Shown in pieces: positions 1 through 9,236 of a stretch of DNA of 64,000 nucleotides. How positions within the stretch are numbered: position 1 is the first letter of the stretch; each line of letters opens with the position of its first letter. Below the pieces are notes generated by a model, which saw nothing but the letters and a program-made list of their open reading frames with translations, was not told where the DNA came from and did no database searches. Location: positions 124,001 through 188,000 of the forward strand of contig NC_008011.1 in NCBI RefSeq assembly GCF_000055945.1. The letters run 5' to 3'. Position numbers and translations under genes: made by a program. This DNA comes from Lawsonia intracellularis PHE/MN1-00 (lineage in GTDB: Bacteria; Desulfobacterota; Desulfovibrionia; Desulfovibrionales; Desulfovibrionaceae).

Positions 1-342
1 CATTTTTCTATTCTTGTAAGAATAATTGTTATAAGATAAAAATGAGATATAAAATAAGTATATATTAAAAAATAATACATTATAATGAATTAGTATGATT
101 GTTATAGATTTAGTAATATCTTTGAGTTTAATATATATATATACTTTATTTATATAGACTACAATAGGTTAATATTTCCTATTAGAGTTAATGTATCTTA
201 ATGTATTGTTATATACTTTATTACTCTAATGTAGAATGAATTTTTATCAAAATAGTTATATAATATGTTCTTATAATATAAGAATCTTAACTTATTATAA
301 TTAATAAAATAAGTTAATTAAATAATTATAGTAGTTATAGTA
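1..342. other. AT-rich non-coding region
   Basis: This stretch lies downstream of the minus-strand corA gene at the left edge. It is almost entirely A and T with short runs of alternating TA, and has stops in all frames. I see no RNA gene, strong hairpin or conserved coding remnant in it. Confidence 0.6.
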
Positions 343-1278
343 CTATTGAAACCATCCTTTACGATAGAAAAAGTAAATAAGAATCCCAGAGATAAGGACC
401 ATCAAGCCTAATAAAACAAAATATCCATATTCCCATCCAATACCTGGCATGTTTTCAAAATTCATTCCATAAATACTTGTTATAAGCGTTAATGGCATGT
501 AGACAGTAGAAAGTACAGTAAGTTGTCGAAGTCGTTGTTCTGTCTTTCTTTCCATTAGATACTGGTAAAATTGTTGTATATCCCTCAGGCGCATTTCAAG
601 GTGTGTCAAACTTCTTACTAGATGTCCTTGTGCTTCAATGCTGTCTTTTAGTGTATCATAAAGTTCATTGAGAAAAGCTTTTTTTGTATGTTGTGTTTCT
701 AAATTTGTTAATGCATAAAACTGATCTTCAAATTGACTGAGAAGTTGACTAACTTGTCGACGTACATTCACAGCGTCTTGTTCTTTGATAACAACAGTAG
801 CTAAATCAACTTTTTCCCCAAATTCTTCAGTAGTTAGTCGAGCTCTGGTAAAGCAGCGAATATTTGCATCTATAAGGTTGTCTAAAATATAAGAAATTAA
901 AGTTGGTATAGATTTTACATCTTCATCCATAGTATTTTTTTGATACTGTATTCTAAGTTGTACAAGAAGAGATACTTGGCTTTGATGGAGAGTAACAAGT
1001 CGATCTGGGAAAATAAGAAATGTTACATACTCACAGTCAGGTATAGACCATTCGCTACGTATAGGAAGTCTAAGTATAGCACAGGTTGAAAAAACTGTAG
1101 CTTCTGGGAACGGTTGGTTTTCAATAGCAATTTCAGAAATTTCAGGAGATATAGAAAGATTATCAAGAAAAGTAATGAGGTCATTTTTACTACCAGCTAT
1201 ATCATACCATTGTATTTTTTCATAAATAGGAATTTTTTTATGGATACTATGTTTTGAGCTATATCGAATTTTTTTCAT
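343..1278 (-). CDS. corA: CorA-type magnesium/divalent cation transporter
   Basis: An inner-membrane channel of the CorA/MIT family, which takes up Mg2+ (sometimes Co2+ or Ni2+) as a homopentamer. The 311-residue protein has the usual long, charged, helical cytoplasmic part followed by two membrane segments at the C-terminus, about residues 252-271 and 286-305. The family signature Gly-Met-Asn stands at residues 271-273 (context YGMNFENMPG), just after the first membrane segment as expected. The C-terminal tail is short and basic (YRKGWFQ). The start is the ATG encoding MKKIRYSS; no strong Shine-Dalgarno precedes it. The gene is transcribed alone, divergently from the zinc-ribbon gene at 1579. 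The family is secure; the ion carried cannot be read from the sequence. Confidence 0.93.
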   Translation of the reverse strand: MKKIRYSSKHSIHKKIPIYEKIQWYDIAGSKNDLITFLDNLSISPEISEIAIENQPFPEATVFSTCAILRLPIRSEWSIPDCEYVTFLIFPDRLVTLHQSQVSLLVQLRIQYQKNTMDEDVKSIPTLISYILDNLIDANIRCFTRARLTTEEFGEKVDLATVVIKEQDAVNVRRQVSQLLSQFEDQFYALTNLETQHTKKAFLNELYDTLKDSIEAQGHLVRSLTHLEMRLRDIQQFYQYLMERKTEQRLRQLTVLSTVYMPLTLITSIYGMNFENMPGIGWEYGYFVLLGLMVLISGILIYFFYRKGWFQ

Positions 1279-1578
1279 ATATGTATTTTCTAGTATATAT
1301 TAAAAGATAGATAGTTAAACATATTTTTTTTTTTAATAAAAAAATGGATAAATAGAATGTAAACTACATTGTAATAATTTATAATTTATTATATAATGTA
1401 TTTAGTTCATATGATACATTATATATCTTTTCAATTGTATATTAATATATTTTTATAAATATTTTACTATTATATTTTGCATCAGTATTTTTTTTTGTAT
1501 TGTTTATAATACGATTTAGTAATTTATATTAATTTATAACTTATTTTACTAAATGATATTACTAACTGTGAGGGAACA
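1279..1578. promoter_or_regulatory. Divergent intergenic region between corA and the zinc-ribbon gene
   Basis: Three hundred bases of very AT-rich sequence between two divergently transcribed genes, so promoters for both must lie here. The composition makes -10-like hexamers meaningless by eye, and no operator-like inverted repeat stands out. A GAGGG Shine-Dalgarno sits just upstream of the ATG at 1579. Confidence 0.4.
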
Positions 1579-2076
1579 ATGGCTGATGCTATAGCTCTTG
1601 GAGATCATATTGAATCTAAATGTACACGTTGTCATGATGTAACGGGTCATATTGTAATTTTAATGATTGATGATGAAATTACTAAAGTTGAGTGTAGGGC
1701 TTGTGGAAGTATACATAAGTATTACCCTCCAGTTAATCAAAAGAGTAGTCTAAAAAAGATAAAAGAATCTAGTCCTGGATCTAAAAAAGTACAAAAAGAA
1801 ACAACAACATCTGTTAATGTTATACCAAAAGCTAGTTCTAAAAAGACAAAGTCTCAAAAAGTGAATAGAGAACTAACAGAACAGCAATGGCAAGAAGCTA
1901 TAAATACAAGTTATGGAATACGTAAGCCTTATACCATGACTATAAATTTAGCTCTTGGAGATATTGTAGATCATCCTAAGTTTGGAGAAGGTGTTGTACA
2001 GGAACTATTCCCGCCTGATAAAGCTGAAATATTATTTCGTGAAGGGATAAAACTTCTAAAATGTTCTACCAATTAG
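1579..2076 (+). CDS. Small zinc-ribbon protein with a PcrA-tail-like C-terminus
   Basis: A 165-residue protein of unknown function. Two CxxC pairs (Cys15/Cys18 and Cys39/Cys42) form a probable zinc ribbon at the N-terminus. A lysine- and serine-rich, probably disordered linker follows, at about residues 52-100. The C-terminus (about 124-165; GDIVDHPKFGEGVV) resembles the small Tudor-like segment at the end of UvrD/PcrA helicases, which contacts RNA polymerase. A nucleic-acid or transcription-related role is therefore an inference. The ATG is preceded by GAGGGAACA, a good ribosome-binding site. The gene converges on argC with only three bases between the stop codons. Paralogues of this layout are common in Desulfovibrio-like genomes to my knowledge, but I cannot name a family. 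Confidence 0.75.
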   Translation: MADAIALGDHIESKCTRCHDVTGHIVILMIDDEITKVECRACGSIHKYYPPVNQKSSLKKIKESSPGSKKVQKETTTSVNVIPKASSKKTKSQKVNRELTEQQWQEAINTSYGIRKPYTMTINLALGDIVDHPKFGEGVVQELFPPDKAEILFREGIKLLKCSTN

Positions 2077-2079
2077 TAG

Positions 2080-3141
2080 TTAGGGCAGAAGAGGACAGAA
2101 TATAAGTCCTGTTGTCATGGGTAGGTTAAACATAAGATTTGCATTTGCTATAGCTTGTCCTGAAGCACCTCTACAGAGGTTATCTATAGCTGATATAATT
2201 ATAAGTCGTTGTGTACGTATATCTACTACTAACCCTATATCACAAAACATAGTACCACATACATTTCGTGTTTCAGGAAGTTTACTTGAAGGAACTATTC
2301 GTATCCATGGCTGATCTTTCCATGTATTCGTATAAAGTCTGTACACTTCATCCTGTGAGATTGGTAATGCTAATTGAGTATAAATAGTGGAAAGAATTCC
2401 TCGTGTAGTAGGTAAAAGGTGAGGACTAAATGTGACTGTAATAGGTTGTTTTGCAATATAGGAAAGCTCTTGTTCAATTTCTGGTGTATGTCTATGTATA
2501 CCAATATTATAGGCTTTAAATGAATTTTGTATTTCACAAAAAAGCAATGAAGACGTTGAGGTATTACGACCTGCTCCAGAAGTTCCAGATTTTGAATCAA
2601 TGATTATATTTTCAAATTTGATTAACCCATGTTTAATAGCAGGATACAACCCTAAAATAATGGATGTTGGGTAACAACCAGGATTTGCAACAATATTAGC
2701 TCTTTTTATGAATTCTTCATTAAGTTCTGGAATACCATAAACAGCTTCAGAAAGTAGGTGAGATGCATTATGTTCAAGGTGATACCATTGACTATATGTC
2801 ATTGGATTATTAAGCCTAAAGTCAGCCGAAAGATCTATAACTTTAGTACCCTGTTCTAATAATTGTGGTGCTATCTCCATTCCTGTGCCATGCGGTACAG
2901 CAAGAAAAGCTACATCACAAGTTTTACCAATAGCTTTATGGTCTAATGGGGAAAAAATAGTTTCTGCATAAGGCATTCCTGAAAGAAATGGATGAACTTC
3001 ATAGAGTTTTTTACCACATTGCTCTCTAGATATAATAAATATAGGTTGGATATTTGGGTGTAATGATAGTAAGCGAATAAGTTCTATACCTGTATATCCG
3101 GTTCCACCTATAATTGCTGCTTGAATTTTTTGTATTCCCAT
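2080..3141 (-). CDS. argC: N-acetyl-gamma-glutamyl-phosphate reductase
   Basis: Catalyses the NADPH-dependent reduction of N-acetylglutamyl phosphate to N-acetylglutamate semialdehyde, the third step of arginine/ornithine synthesis in the cytoplasm. The 353 residues match the family length. The N-terminal Rossmann motif GGTGYTG is at residues 12-18. The catalytic cysteine is Cys156 in NPGCYPT, and the substrate-binding segment GTSGAGR follows. The C-terminal domain has the conserved HRHTPEIEQEL. The gene starts three bases after the DUF1844 gene ends, so the two form an operon. No other arginine gene is in the window, so whether the pathway is complete cannot be judged here. Confidence 0.96.
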   Translation of the reverse strand: MGIQKIQAAIIGGTGYTGIELIRLLSLHPNIQPIFIISREQCGKKLYEVHPFLSGMPYAETIFSPLDHKAIGKTCDVAFLAVPHGTGMEIAPQLLEQGTKVIDLSADFRLNNPMTYSQWYHLEHNASHLLSEAVYGIPELNEEFIKRANIVANPGCYPTSIILGLYPAIKHGLIKFENIIIDSKSGTSGAGRNTSTSSLLFCEIQNSFKAYNIGIHRHTPEIEQELSYIAKQPITVTFSPHLLPTTRGILSTIYTQLALPISQDEVYRLYTNTWKDQPWIRIVPSSKLPETRNVCGTMFCDIGLVVDIRTQRLIIISAIDNLCRGASGQAIANANLMFNLPMTTGLIFCPLLP

Positions 3142-3144
3142 ACA

Positions 3145-3495
3145 CTAATTTTTTTTCATAACATATTTCATACGTAGTTCATAAAGTAGGCCTTCAATAA
3201 GTCTAGATTCATCACTATCTAGACATTCTTTTGTTTTTTCTTGTAACATTGATAAAATTTCAATTGTATGTTTTGCCATGGGTAAATCTTGGATAATTTC
3301 CCCAGATTCAGGATGAGGAACTTCTCCAAGTTGTGCTAAGGCTGATGATGCTAGTGATAAAATAAATGTTGAGAATGTAACTTTAGGGAGTAAATTACTT
3401 GTCGTAGTAAAAGAAGGTTGTGTATTTTTTGTGCCATTAATGTTTTTAGTTGTAGAGTGTACTTCGTCTTCTTTAGTTGTAATAGGTTTATACAT
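3145..3495 (-). CDS. DUF1844 family protein
   Basis: A 116-residue protein whose core (FSTFILSLASSALAQLGEVP, then DLPMAKHTIEILSMLQEKT) is the DUF1844 signature: a short helical protein of unknown function often found beside argC or other housekeeping genes in delta-proteobacteria. The reading frame can be extended four codons upstream to a TTG. However, the GGAG ribosome-binding site lies inside that extension, directly before the ATG ending at 3495, so the protein starts MYKPITT. The first 40 residues are polar and probably disordered. It is the first gene of an operon with argC, with a three-base gap. Confidence 0.85.
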   Translation of the reverse strand: MYKPITTKEDEVHSTTKNINGTKNTQPSFTTTSNLLPKVTFSTFILSLASSALAQLGEVPHPESGEIIQDLPMAKHTIEILSMLQEKTKECLDSDESRLIEGLLYELRMKYVMKKN

Positions 3496-3795
3496 TATTA
3501 TCTCCAAAAAATAAATTTTAAACTATAATACAATTGGCAATAAGTTATTATTAGCTAACGTCAAGGCCCGTCTTAATGTGCTAATGAAGTTTTATAGCGT
3601 AGAAGTATTTATTTGAAATTATAGTAATAAGTTACTTTAAATGTAAAGTAAGAAATGTTGTTGTGGAAGATAATATACCATCATTTAGATTAATTTATCT
3701 AGGTAGTTATCATTTACTATCAAAGTTCCATAAGAGGAGATATAGTTGGTTATTCTTTTAAGCTAGTTATAACCAGTTAATATTATGCCTATTTT
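3496..3795. other. Intergenic region between dgkA and the DUF1844 gene
   Basis: About 300 bases of AT-rich DNA, downstream of dgkA and upstream of the DUF1844-argC operon on the minus strand. The promoter for that operon should be here. I see no coding remnant or convincing terminator. Confidence 0.4.
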
Positions 3796-4161
3796 TTAAA
3801 AAGGAAGAGTAAACAGATAAATCCAAAGACCTATATTGATGACAATAGCTAAAAATATAGCTGCAGAAGCCATATCTTTCCCTGCTTTAACAATTGGTTT
3901 TATGTCAGTTGTAATAAGATCAAAGATTTTTTCTATAGCACTATTTAGTAGTTCTATTATCATGACAAAAAGCCATCCACTTATGGTAATAAGACAGTGC
4001 AGTGCATTTTTGTCTTGAAACCACAAGAGAAAAAATAGAATTCCTAAGATAATTACTTCATGACGAAAAGATTGTTCAGATTTGAATGCTTGGATTAAAC
4101 CCATTAGAGAATATTTTGTTGCATGTATTAGATGACAAAACTTTATTAAGCAAAATGACAT
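3796..4161 (-). CDS. dgkA: Diacylglycerol kinase, small membrane type
   Basis: Phosphorylates diacylglycerol to phosphatidic acid in the inner membrane, recycling lipid left by glycan and lipopolysaccharide modification. The 121-residue protein has three membrane segments (about 35-48, 58-70 and 98-118). The invariant catalytic and metal-binding stretch ELLNSAIE is at residues 70-77, and the KDMASAA motif is at about 95-101. The N-terminal amphipathic segment with FKSEQSFRHE is also typical. It lies 27 bases downstream of polA on the same strand and is probably cotranscribed with it. Undecaprenol kinase activity, as in Gram-positive relatives, is less likely given the Gram-negative context. 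Confidence 0.93.
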   Translation of the reverse strand: MSFCLIKFCHLIHATKYSLMGLIQAFKSEQSFRHEVIILGILFFLLWFQDKNALHCLITISGWLFVMIIELLNSAIEKIFDLITTDIKPIVKAGKDMASAAIFLAIVINIGLWIYLFTLPF

Positions 4162-4188
4162 TATAATCCTACAGTAATAGCTAAATGA

Positions 4189-6795
4189 CTAATGTGCACT
4201 TCCCCAATCATAGCCTATACTCCATTGAGTTACAAGTGGTACTATAAGAGGTTTACCACCTGGCGTTACATTTGACATTAACATGGCTATACGTTTACCT
4301 ACTTCTTTTGCATTGTCTTCTGGTGCTTCTACGACAAGTTCGTCATGTACCTGAAGAATAAGCTGAGCATCCATTTTAGCTAATGTTGTATCACCATGAA
4401 CAGTTAACATTGCAATTTTTATAATATCTGCAGCACTTCCTTGGATAATAGTATTGATAGCCTGGCGGCGTGCTAAAGCTTGTAATTGAATATTTTCTGA
4501 GTGAATATCTGGTAATAGTCTTCTACGTCCAGCAATAGTAGTTACATATCCATATTCTTTAGCTGAGTGTTCTACTTGATCATAAAATTTTTTTATGGCT
4601 TGAAGGTGTTCAAAATATCGTTGTATGAATTTTTTTGCTTCATTTAATGTTGTATTAAGTTCTTGGGCAAGTTTTTGTGGTCCCATCCCATAAATTAAAC
4701 CAAAATTGATAGTTTTAGCATTTCTTCTTTCATCCGCTGTTACTTCTTCCTGACTTTTTTCATAAAGAAGGCTTGCTGTACGTGTATGAATATCTGCACC
4801 TTCAAGGAAAGCAGTAAGAAGTGTGGGATCTTTTGAATAGTGGGCTAAGACACGTAGTTCAACTTGGGAGTAGTCAGCAGAAATTAAGAGGTTCCCTTGA
4901 GAAGCTGTAAAACATGAACGCATACGTTGTCCTAATGAGCCTCGTATAGGAATATTTTGTAGGTTAGGGTTACTGGAAGAAAGTCTTCCTGTAGCTGTAG
5001 CAAGTTGGTTAAATGTTGTATGTACACGTCCATCTTTACCAATAAGTCGTGGTAATGGTTCTAGATAAGTAGAGCGAAGCTTTTCAAGTTTACGATATTC
5101 TAGGATTGTATCTATGATAGGGTGTTGTCCTGATAGCTTTTCAAGGACTTCTTGAGATGTGGATGCTTGCCCCCCACGAGTTTTTTTAGCTGCAGGAAGC
5201 TCAAGTTGATTGAAAAGAATATCTCCAAGTTGCTGAGCTGAGCGGATATTAAAGGAACCACCAGCCTCATGATAAATTGTTTCAGTGAGATGATCTAAAC
5301 TATTTTGTACTTCCACAAGAAATATTTTTAAATTTTGATCATCTAGAACCACACCTACTGCCTCCATATCAGCAAGGACAGGAATAAGGGGTAGTTCCAA
5401 TGAGTCCATTAGTTCTAATAGTTGAGCAGTCTTAAGTTTATTACGAAGTTGTTCCCATACTTTTAGAGCAATGAGACCTGGGTTTCCTGCGGATAATCCA
5501 AAAACTGAGCCCCAACGTGCAACAAGTTTAGGCCAGCTATAATCTCTTTCTTCGGGATCAAGAAGGTAAGTAGCAAGACCTAAATCAATCCAATGTGTAT
5601 TAGGGATAGTTCTCCATATTCCATTTGTTCTCAGCAACGATTTTAAATCAGGAGTAACTACGTGTCGCGATTGATTAAGAGCTTTAGTTAGTGGTAGTAA
5701 TGGTCCTGTATAGAAATATTCTGTATTTTCTACAGCTAATGTTACTTCATGTTTATCTGTCAATAGTGCTACAATTTTCCCTTTAACTGATGGAAGATCA
5801 CTGGCTGTAGAGCAATATATTTTATTGATTGGTTTAGAAGACCCAAAAAGAGATAGTTGTCCATGAGAAGATGTTCCAGACTCTATAATACCCTTTGGGT
5901 CTATGAGTTTTTTTTGATGTACAACAGCCATAAATTCTCGCTCCAAAGAAACAAGTTCAAACTCACGAAGAATAGTCAATGTTTCTTGTACGTTAATTGG
6001 GCCAACTTTAATTGTATCAATCTGAAGATCTATACACTCAGTCGTTGATAATGTTGTAAGTTGTCTGTAAAGAAACATGGCGTCAAGGTGGCCATCAAAT
6101 TTTTTTTGAACAGGTAAGGGTAGTGAGGAGAAATTATCTTTTATAGATTCTAATGAAGGAAAGTCTTGAAAAATTTTTTTCGCGGTTTTGAGTCCTATCC
6201 CTGGAATTCCTGGAATATTGTCGCTAGAGTCACCTATTATTGCTTGAACATCTGGCCATTGAGAAGGTAATAATCCTTCATCTTCTTTAAAGCTTTTTAG
6301 TGTAGTAATTTTTTCAGCTTTACTTGCTGGATCCCACATCAGAACATTTTTATCTAGACATTGTTTTAAATCTTTATCAGAAGCAATAAGTACAATAGGG
6401 TAGTTATCACGATAGCGGTGTGCAATTGATGCAAGGCAATCATCAGCTTCGCTATTACTAGCAACAGTTAAACATAGTCCTAAACTTATTACTAAGCGTT
6501 TTATAGGTTCAATTTGTTTTATAAGTGCTTCAGGAGCAGGGCTACGTTGAGCTTTATAAAGAGGGAAAAGTGTATGTCTAAAATTTGTTCCAGGGCCATC
6601 TAAGACAAATACAAAATATTTTGGTTGTTCTTCACGTAATATTTTTAAGAAAATTCTACCAATATTAAAAAGTGCACTTGTAGGAAATCCATCAGAGCGT
6701 TGCATGCTTTGATTTGCATAAAATCCCCTATAAATAAAAGCTGAGCCATCCATCAAGTAAATGGGGTCTTCTGAAAAGAATTCTTTAATATTCAT
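4189..6795 (-). CDS. polA: DNA polymerase I
   Basis: Repair and Okazaki-fragment-processing polymerase. The N-terminus is the 5'-3' nuclease domain (from YLMDGSAFIYRGFY, with the acidic SEADDCLA cluster and a GIGLKTA helix-hairpin-helix). The C-terminal half holds polymerase motif A (DYSQVELRVLAH), motif B (RRNAKTINFGLIYGMG) and motif C (QVHDELVVEAP, near the C-terminus). The middle 3'-5' exonuclease-like domain lacks the acidic Asp-x-Glu start motif (it reads GKIVALLTDKHE), so proofreading is probably absent, as in many bacterial Pol I enzymes. The frame is open 18 codons further upstream to a TTG at 6849. The ATG ending at 6795 (MNIKEFF) gives a family-like N-terminus, but neither start has a clear ribosome-binding site. 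It is probably cotranscribed with dgkA. Confidence 0.96.
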   Translation of the reverse strand: MNIKEFFSEDPIYLMDGSAFIYRGFYANQSMQRSDGFPTSALFNIGRIFLKILREEQPKYFVFVLDGPGTNFRHTLFPLYKAQRSPAPEALIKQIEPIKRLVISLGLCLTVASNSEADDCLASIAHRYRDNYPIVLIASDKDLKQCLDKNVLMWDPASKAEKITTLKSFKEDEGLLPSQWPDVQAIIGDSSDNIPGIPGIGLKTAKKIFQDFPSLESIKDNFSSLPLPVQKKFDGHLDAMFLYRQLTTLSTTECIDLQIDTIKVGPINVQETLTILREFELVSLEREFMAVVHQKKLIDPKGIIESGTSSHGQLSLFGSSKPINKIYCSTASDLPSVKGKIVALLTDKHEVTLAVENTEYFYTGPLLPLTKALNQSRHVVTPDLKSLLRTNGIWRTIPNTHWIDLGLATYLLDPEERDYSWPKLVARWGSVFGLSAGNPGLIALKVWEQLRNKLKTAQLLELMDSLELPLIPVLADMEAVGVVLDDQNLKIFLVEVQNSLDHLTETIYHEAGGSFNIRSAQQLGDILFNQLELPAAKKTRGGQASTSQEVLEKLSGQHPIIDTILEYRKLEKLRSTYLEPLPRLIGKDGRVHTTFNQLATATGRLSSSNPNLQNIPIRGSLGQRMRSCFTASQGNLLISADYSQVELRVLAHYSKDPTLLTAFLEGADIHTRTASLLYEKSQEEVTADERRNAKTINFGLIYGMGPQKLAQELNTTLNEAKKFIQRYFEHLQAIKKFYDQVEHSAKEYGYVTTIAGRRRLLPDIHSENIQLQALARRQAINTIIQGSAADIIKIAMLTVHGDTTLAKMDAQLILQVHDELVVEAPEDNAKEVGKRIAMLMSNVTPGGKPLIVPLVTQWSIGYDWGSAH

Positions 6796-6849
6796 GAGTG
6801 ACCATATGTTTTTAGTATTACTTGTTATAGCTATCTTATTTCTTAACAA

Positions 6850-7167
6850 TAAGATAACAACATTGAGGCATAATTCTATGCAATAAGAACATTATTAAAA
6901 ATTTACTACAATAATGAGATAGGTAGATAGTATATCACCAGGCAAATATGTATCTGTTCCTTGTGAGCAAATCAAGGAGAGTTATTCAATAATATAAGAA
7001 AAAATTTAAATTATAAAAATACAAAAAGACTGGTAGATAAACACTTCACAGTAATAAATAGTTTGTGTATTTTCTAATGACTTTAGTTTATAGTACTTTT
7101 TATAGTAAAAAGTTTTTTGTTTAGTTTGGATTTATCCATAGAGATCTAAAATTGTCTGGGAGGAGAT
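6850..7167. promoter_or_regulatory. Divergent intergenic region upstream of polA and the gene at 7168
   Basis: About 318 bases between divergent genes, so promoters for both should be here. It contains a 21-base segment at 7022-7042 that matches 44272-44292 with one difference. In the second copy this lies inside the broken sequence behind tRNA-Leu. Here it could encode a short TKRLVDK peptide in an otherwise closed frame. A GGGAGGAG ribosome-binding site precedes the ATG at 7168. Confidence 0.4.
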
Positions 7168-8442
7168 ATGGGCAATCCTATAGGTAGTAGGAATAATGGT
7201 CTTAATAAAAAAAATAAAGATGAACATTTTGAAGATGAGTCTTCAGGTAATGCAAAGTTATGGCTTGCCCTTATTTTCATTATTATTTCAGCAGGTGTGA
7301 TACTTTTATTTTGGTTTGTTAGAGGTTCTGTTTTTCAAAAAGATGAAGTAACTACAGAAGATACACAGAATATGATAGTAAATAACCCTTCAGAAGCATA
7401 TGAAGCTATGAAGGAAAAGCTTATGAAAGATATAGAATCTTCTCAGTCTAAAGAAAAAGAACCTATGCTTGAAGAAGTAATTGAGGAATCTATATCTCCA
7501 CCACCACCTGCGTCAACTTTTAATAATTATGAGCAAGGAAGTAAACACATATTTAGAGATAAGGATGAAACAGGAGCTTCTGAACGTGGGATTTTTTCCA
7601 CAAAATCTACACATCCTGTTCATACAAAAAGAGACAAAAAAGATGATACAGTTGTTCGAATTGGCTTTATTGATAGTTTAGCTGCATGGATGGCAAAAAA
7701 TTATATACCTCCTTCAAAGTCTACGATGTCTGGCTCCATTAATGTAACGCTTCAGAGTCTTAATATGCGTTATGGTGTAGGTATGACAGGCCTTTCATGG
7801 AAAGGTGAAGATCCACAGGCAGCTCGGTCTGCAATTTTACGATATGTCTTTACACCATCTATGTTAGACGCATTATATCGTCTATATGTTGATAGATTTA
7901 TGAAAGCACTTTCTGAAGAGCTTTCTGTACGTCGTCATAATAAGGTACTTACTATTCAACAGAAACAAGAATTTTATCGTTTATATGCTACACAGTTTCG
8001 TGGTATTGCAAGTACATTGCAGGGTATTGCTACTATACCTAATTTTGTCCAAAAGGTGGATGACATAAAATTGGCTGCCAAACGTGTAGTCGATACTAAT
8101 ACAAAGTATATAAACCTTGTAAGTTGTACAGACAAATGTAAAGAATTAGGAAATAAAGTGGAGTTACAGCAGCTCACAAAGAAAGTTACTGCTGCAAGTA
8201 AAGCATATCAACAAGCAATTATTACACGTGAGAAAATGATTAAAGCACTTATTTTATCAATTAAACAACATACTACTACACGTGTTTTGGATGACTCCAA
8301 CATACTATTCCTTGCAAACTGGGTATATCGTCGGGTAAAGAGTGATCCAGGGAATATAGATGCTGTATTACAATCATCAACATTGTTTTTAGATCTTGCA
8401 AAACGTTTTGAGATGACCTCTGGAATAATAAGACATGAGTAG
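7168..8442 (+). CDS. Single-pass membrane protein of unknown function
   Basis: A 424-residue protein I do not recognise. An N-terminal polar tail (MGNPIGSRNNGLNKKNK) precedes one strong membrane segment at about residues 31-52, which suggests an inner-membrane anchor with the bulk in the periplasm. Residues 55-165 are charged, with a proline run (SPPPPAST), and probably form a flexible linker. The remaining C-terminal part is helical and rich in Lys, Arg and Gln, with one Cys pair (CTDKC). The ribosome-binding site GGGAGGAG is strong. The next gene starts nine bases after the stop, so the two are surely cotranscribed. Together with the M15 peptidase at 9237 this may be a cell-envelope operon, but function is open. 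Confidence 0.75.
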   Translation: MGNPIGSRNNGLNKKNKDEHFEDESSGNAKLWLALIFIIISAGVILLFWFVRGSVFQKDEVTTEDTQNMIVNNPSEAYEAMKEKLMKDIESSQSKEKEPMLEEVIEESISPPPPASTFNNYEQGSKHIFRDKDETGASERGIFSTKSTHPVHTKRDKKDDTVVRIGFIDSLAAWMAKNYIPPSKSTMSGSINVTLQSLNMRYGVGMTGLSWKGEDPQAARSAILRYVFTPSMLDALYRLYVDRFMKALSEELSVRRHNKVLTIQQKQEFYRLYATQFRGIASTLQGIATIPNFVQKVDDIKLAAKRVVDTNTKYINLVSCTDKCKELGNKVELQQLTKKVTAASKAYQQAIITREKMIKALILSIKQHTTTRVLDDSNILFLANWVYRRVKSDPGNIDAVLQSSTLFLDLAKRFEMTSGIIRHE

Positions 8443-8451
8443 TCTGTTATT

Positions 8452-9093
8452 ATGAAGAGTTGGTTTGTAATTTTTTTAGGTATAATTCTTCTTCTTTATT
8501 ATCCTTTTATAGGAGTAGGAAAACAGACACCCAGAAATTCATTACTTAAAATACAGTATGCAATTGATTCACATAACTTTGAGCTTTTTGAAGAATATGT
8601 TGATATAAATGGATTATTAAATCAAGGAGTTGAATATTTTTTTTGTTCACTAACTACTGTTAAAGATACATCAAAGTTACCATCACTTTTATATTTATTG
8701 GCTAATACCATACAAGTACCTCAATATGCAGCACAGGTCAGATCTTTATTTATTAGTGAATTATATTTATTTATTAAATATGGAATTTCTTCTGGGTTGT
8801 TTGCAGGGCATGAACTATTAGATGAACCTACTGGCCTTTTAACACCTTATATTTCAAAAATTTCTTTAGGTAGAAAAGAGTTATTATTTTCTAATTCAGA
8901 AAAAGTATTAGCAAAAATGTATAAACAGAAAAGAGATATTGTAGTTCCTATCCAAATTAAAGATTATGGTAATGGACGACAGTATCCTGTTTTACTAGGT
9001 ATGAGCTTTTGTAATGGTATGTGGAAAGTTACTACTATTAAAAATCTTCCTGAACTATGTAAAAAGTTTGAAGAGGAATATTTGCATAATTAG
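8452..9093 (+). CDS. DUF2939-like exported/anchored protein
   Basis: A 213-residue protein with an N-terminal hydrophobic segment (about residues 3-20) that could be an uncleaved signal anchor. The following stretch (LLKIQYAIDSHNFELFEEYV, then DINGLL) resembles the start of DUF2939 proteins, where a helix of alternating hydrophobic residues is followed by an HD/N-x-x-x-F-x-x-Y-V-D pattern. The C-terminal half looks like a small alpha+beta fold ending in CKKFEEEYLHN. I assign the family only tentatively. It begins nine bases after the gene at 7168 without its own strong ribosome-binding site, consistent with translational coupling. Confidence 0.7.
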   Translation: MKSWFVIFLGIILLLYYPFIGVGKQTPRNSLLKIQYAIDSHNFELFEEYVDINGLLNQGVEYFFCSLTTVKDTSKLPSLLYLLANTIQVPQYAAQVRSLFISELYLFIKYGISSGLFAGHELLDEPTGLLTPYISKISLGRKELLFSNSEKVLAKMYKQKRDIVVPIQIKDYGNGRQYPVLLGMSFCNGMWKVTTIKNLPELCKKFEEEYLHN

Positions 9094-9236
9094 TATATAG
9101 GATAAAGAAAAAAGAATATTATGGGTTGTTATAGCTCTTAGTAACTTAACAGTACTTAATATAACATGCCAAATTTATTTATCTTTTTCTATCTAAAAAA
9201 TAAAAAATCATTAATATAAGTTAGGATAGTGTTAGC

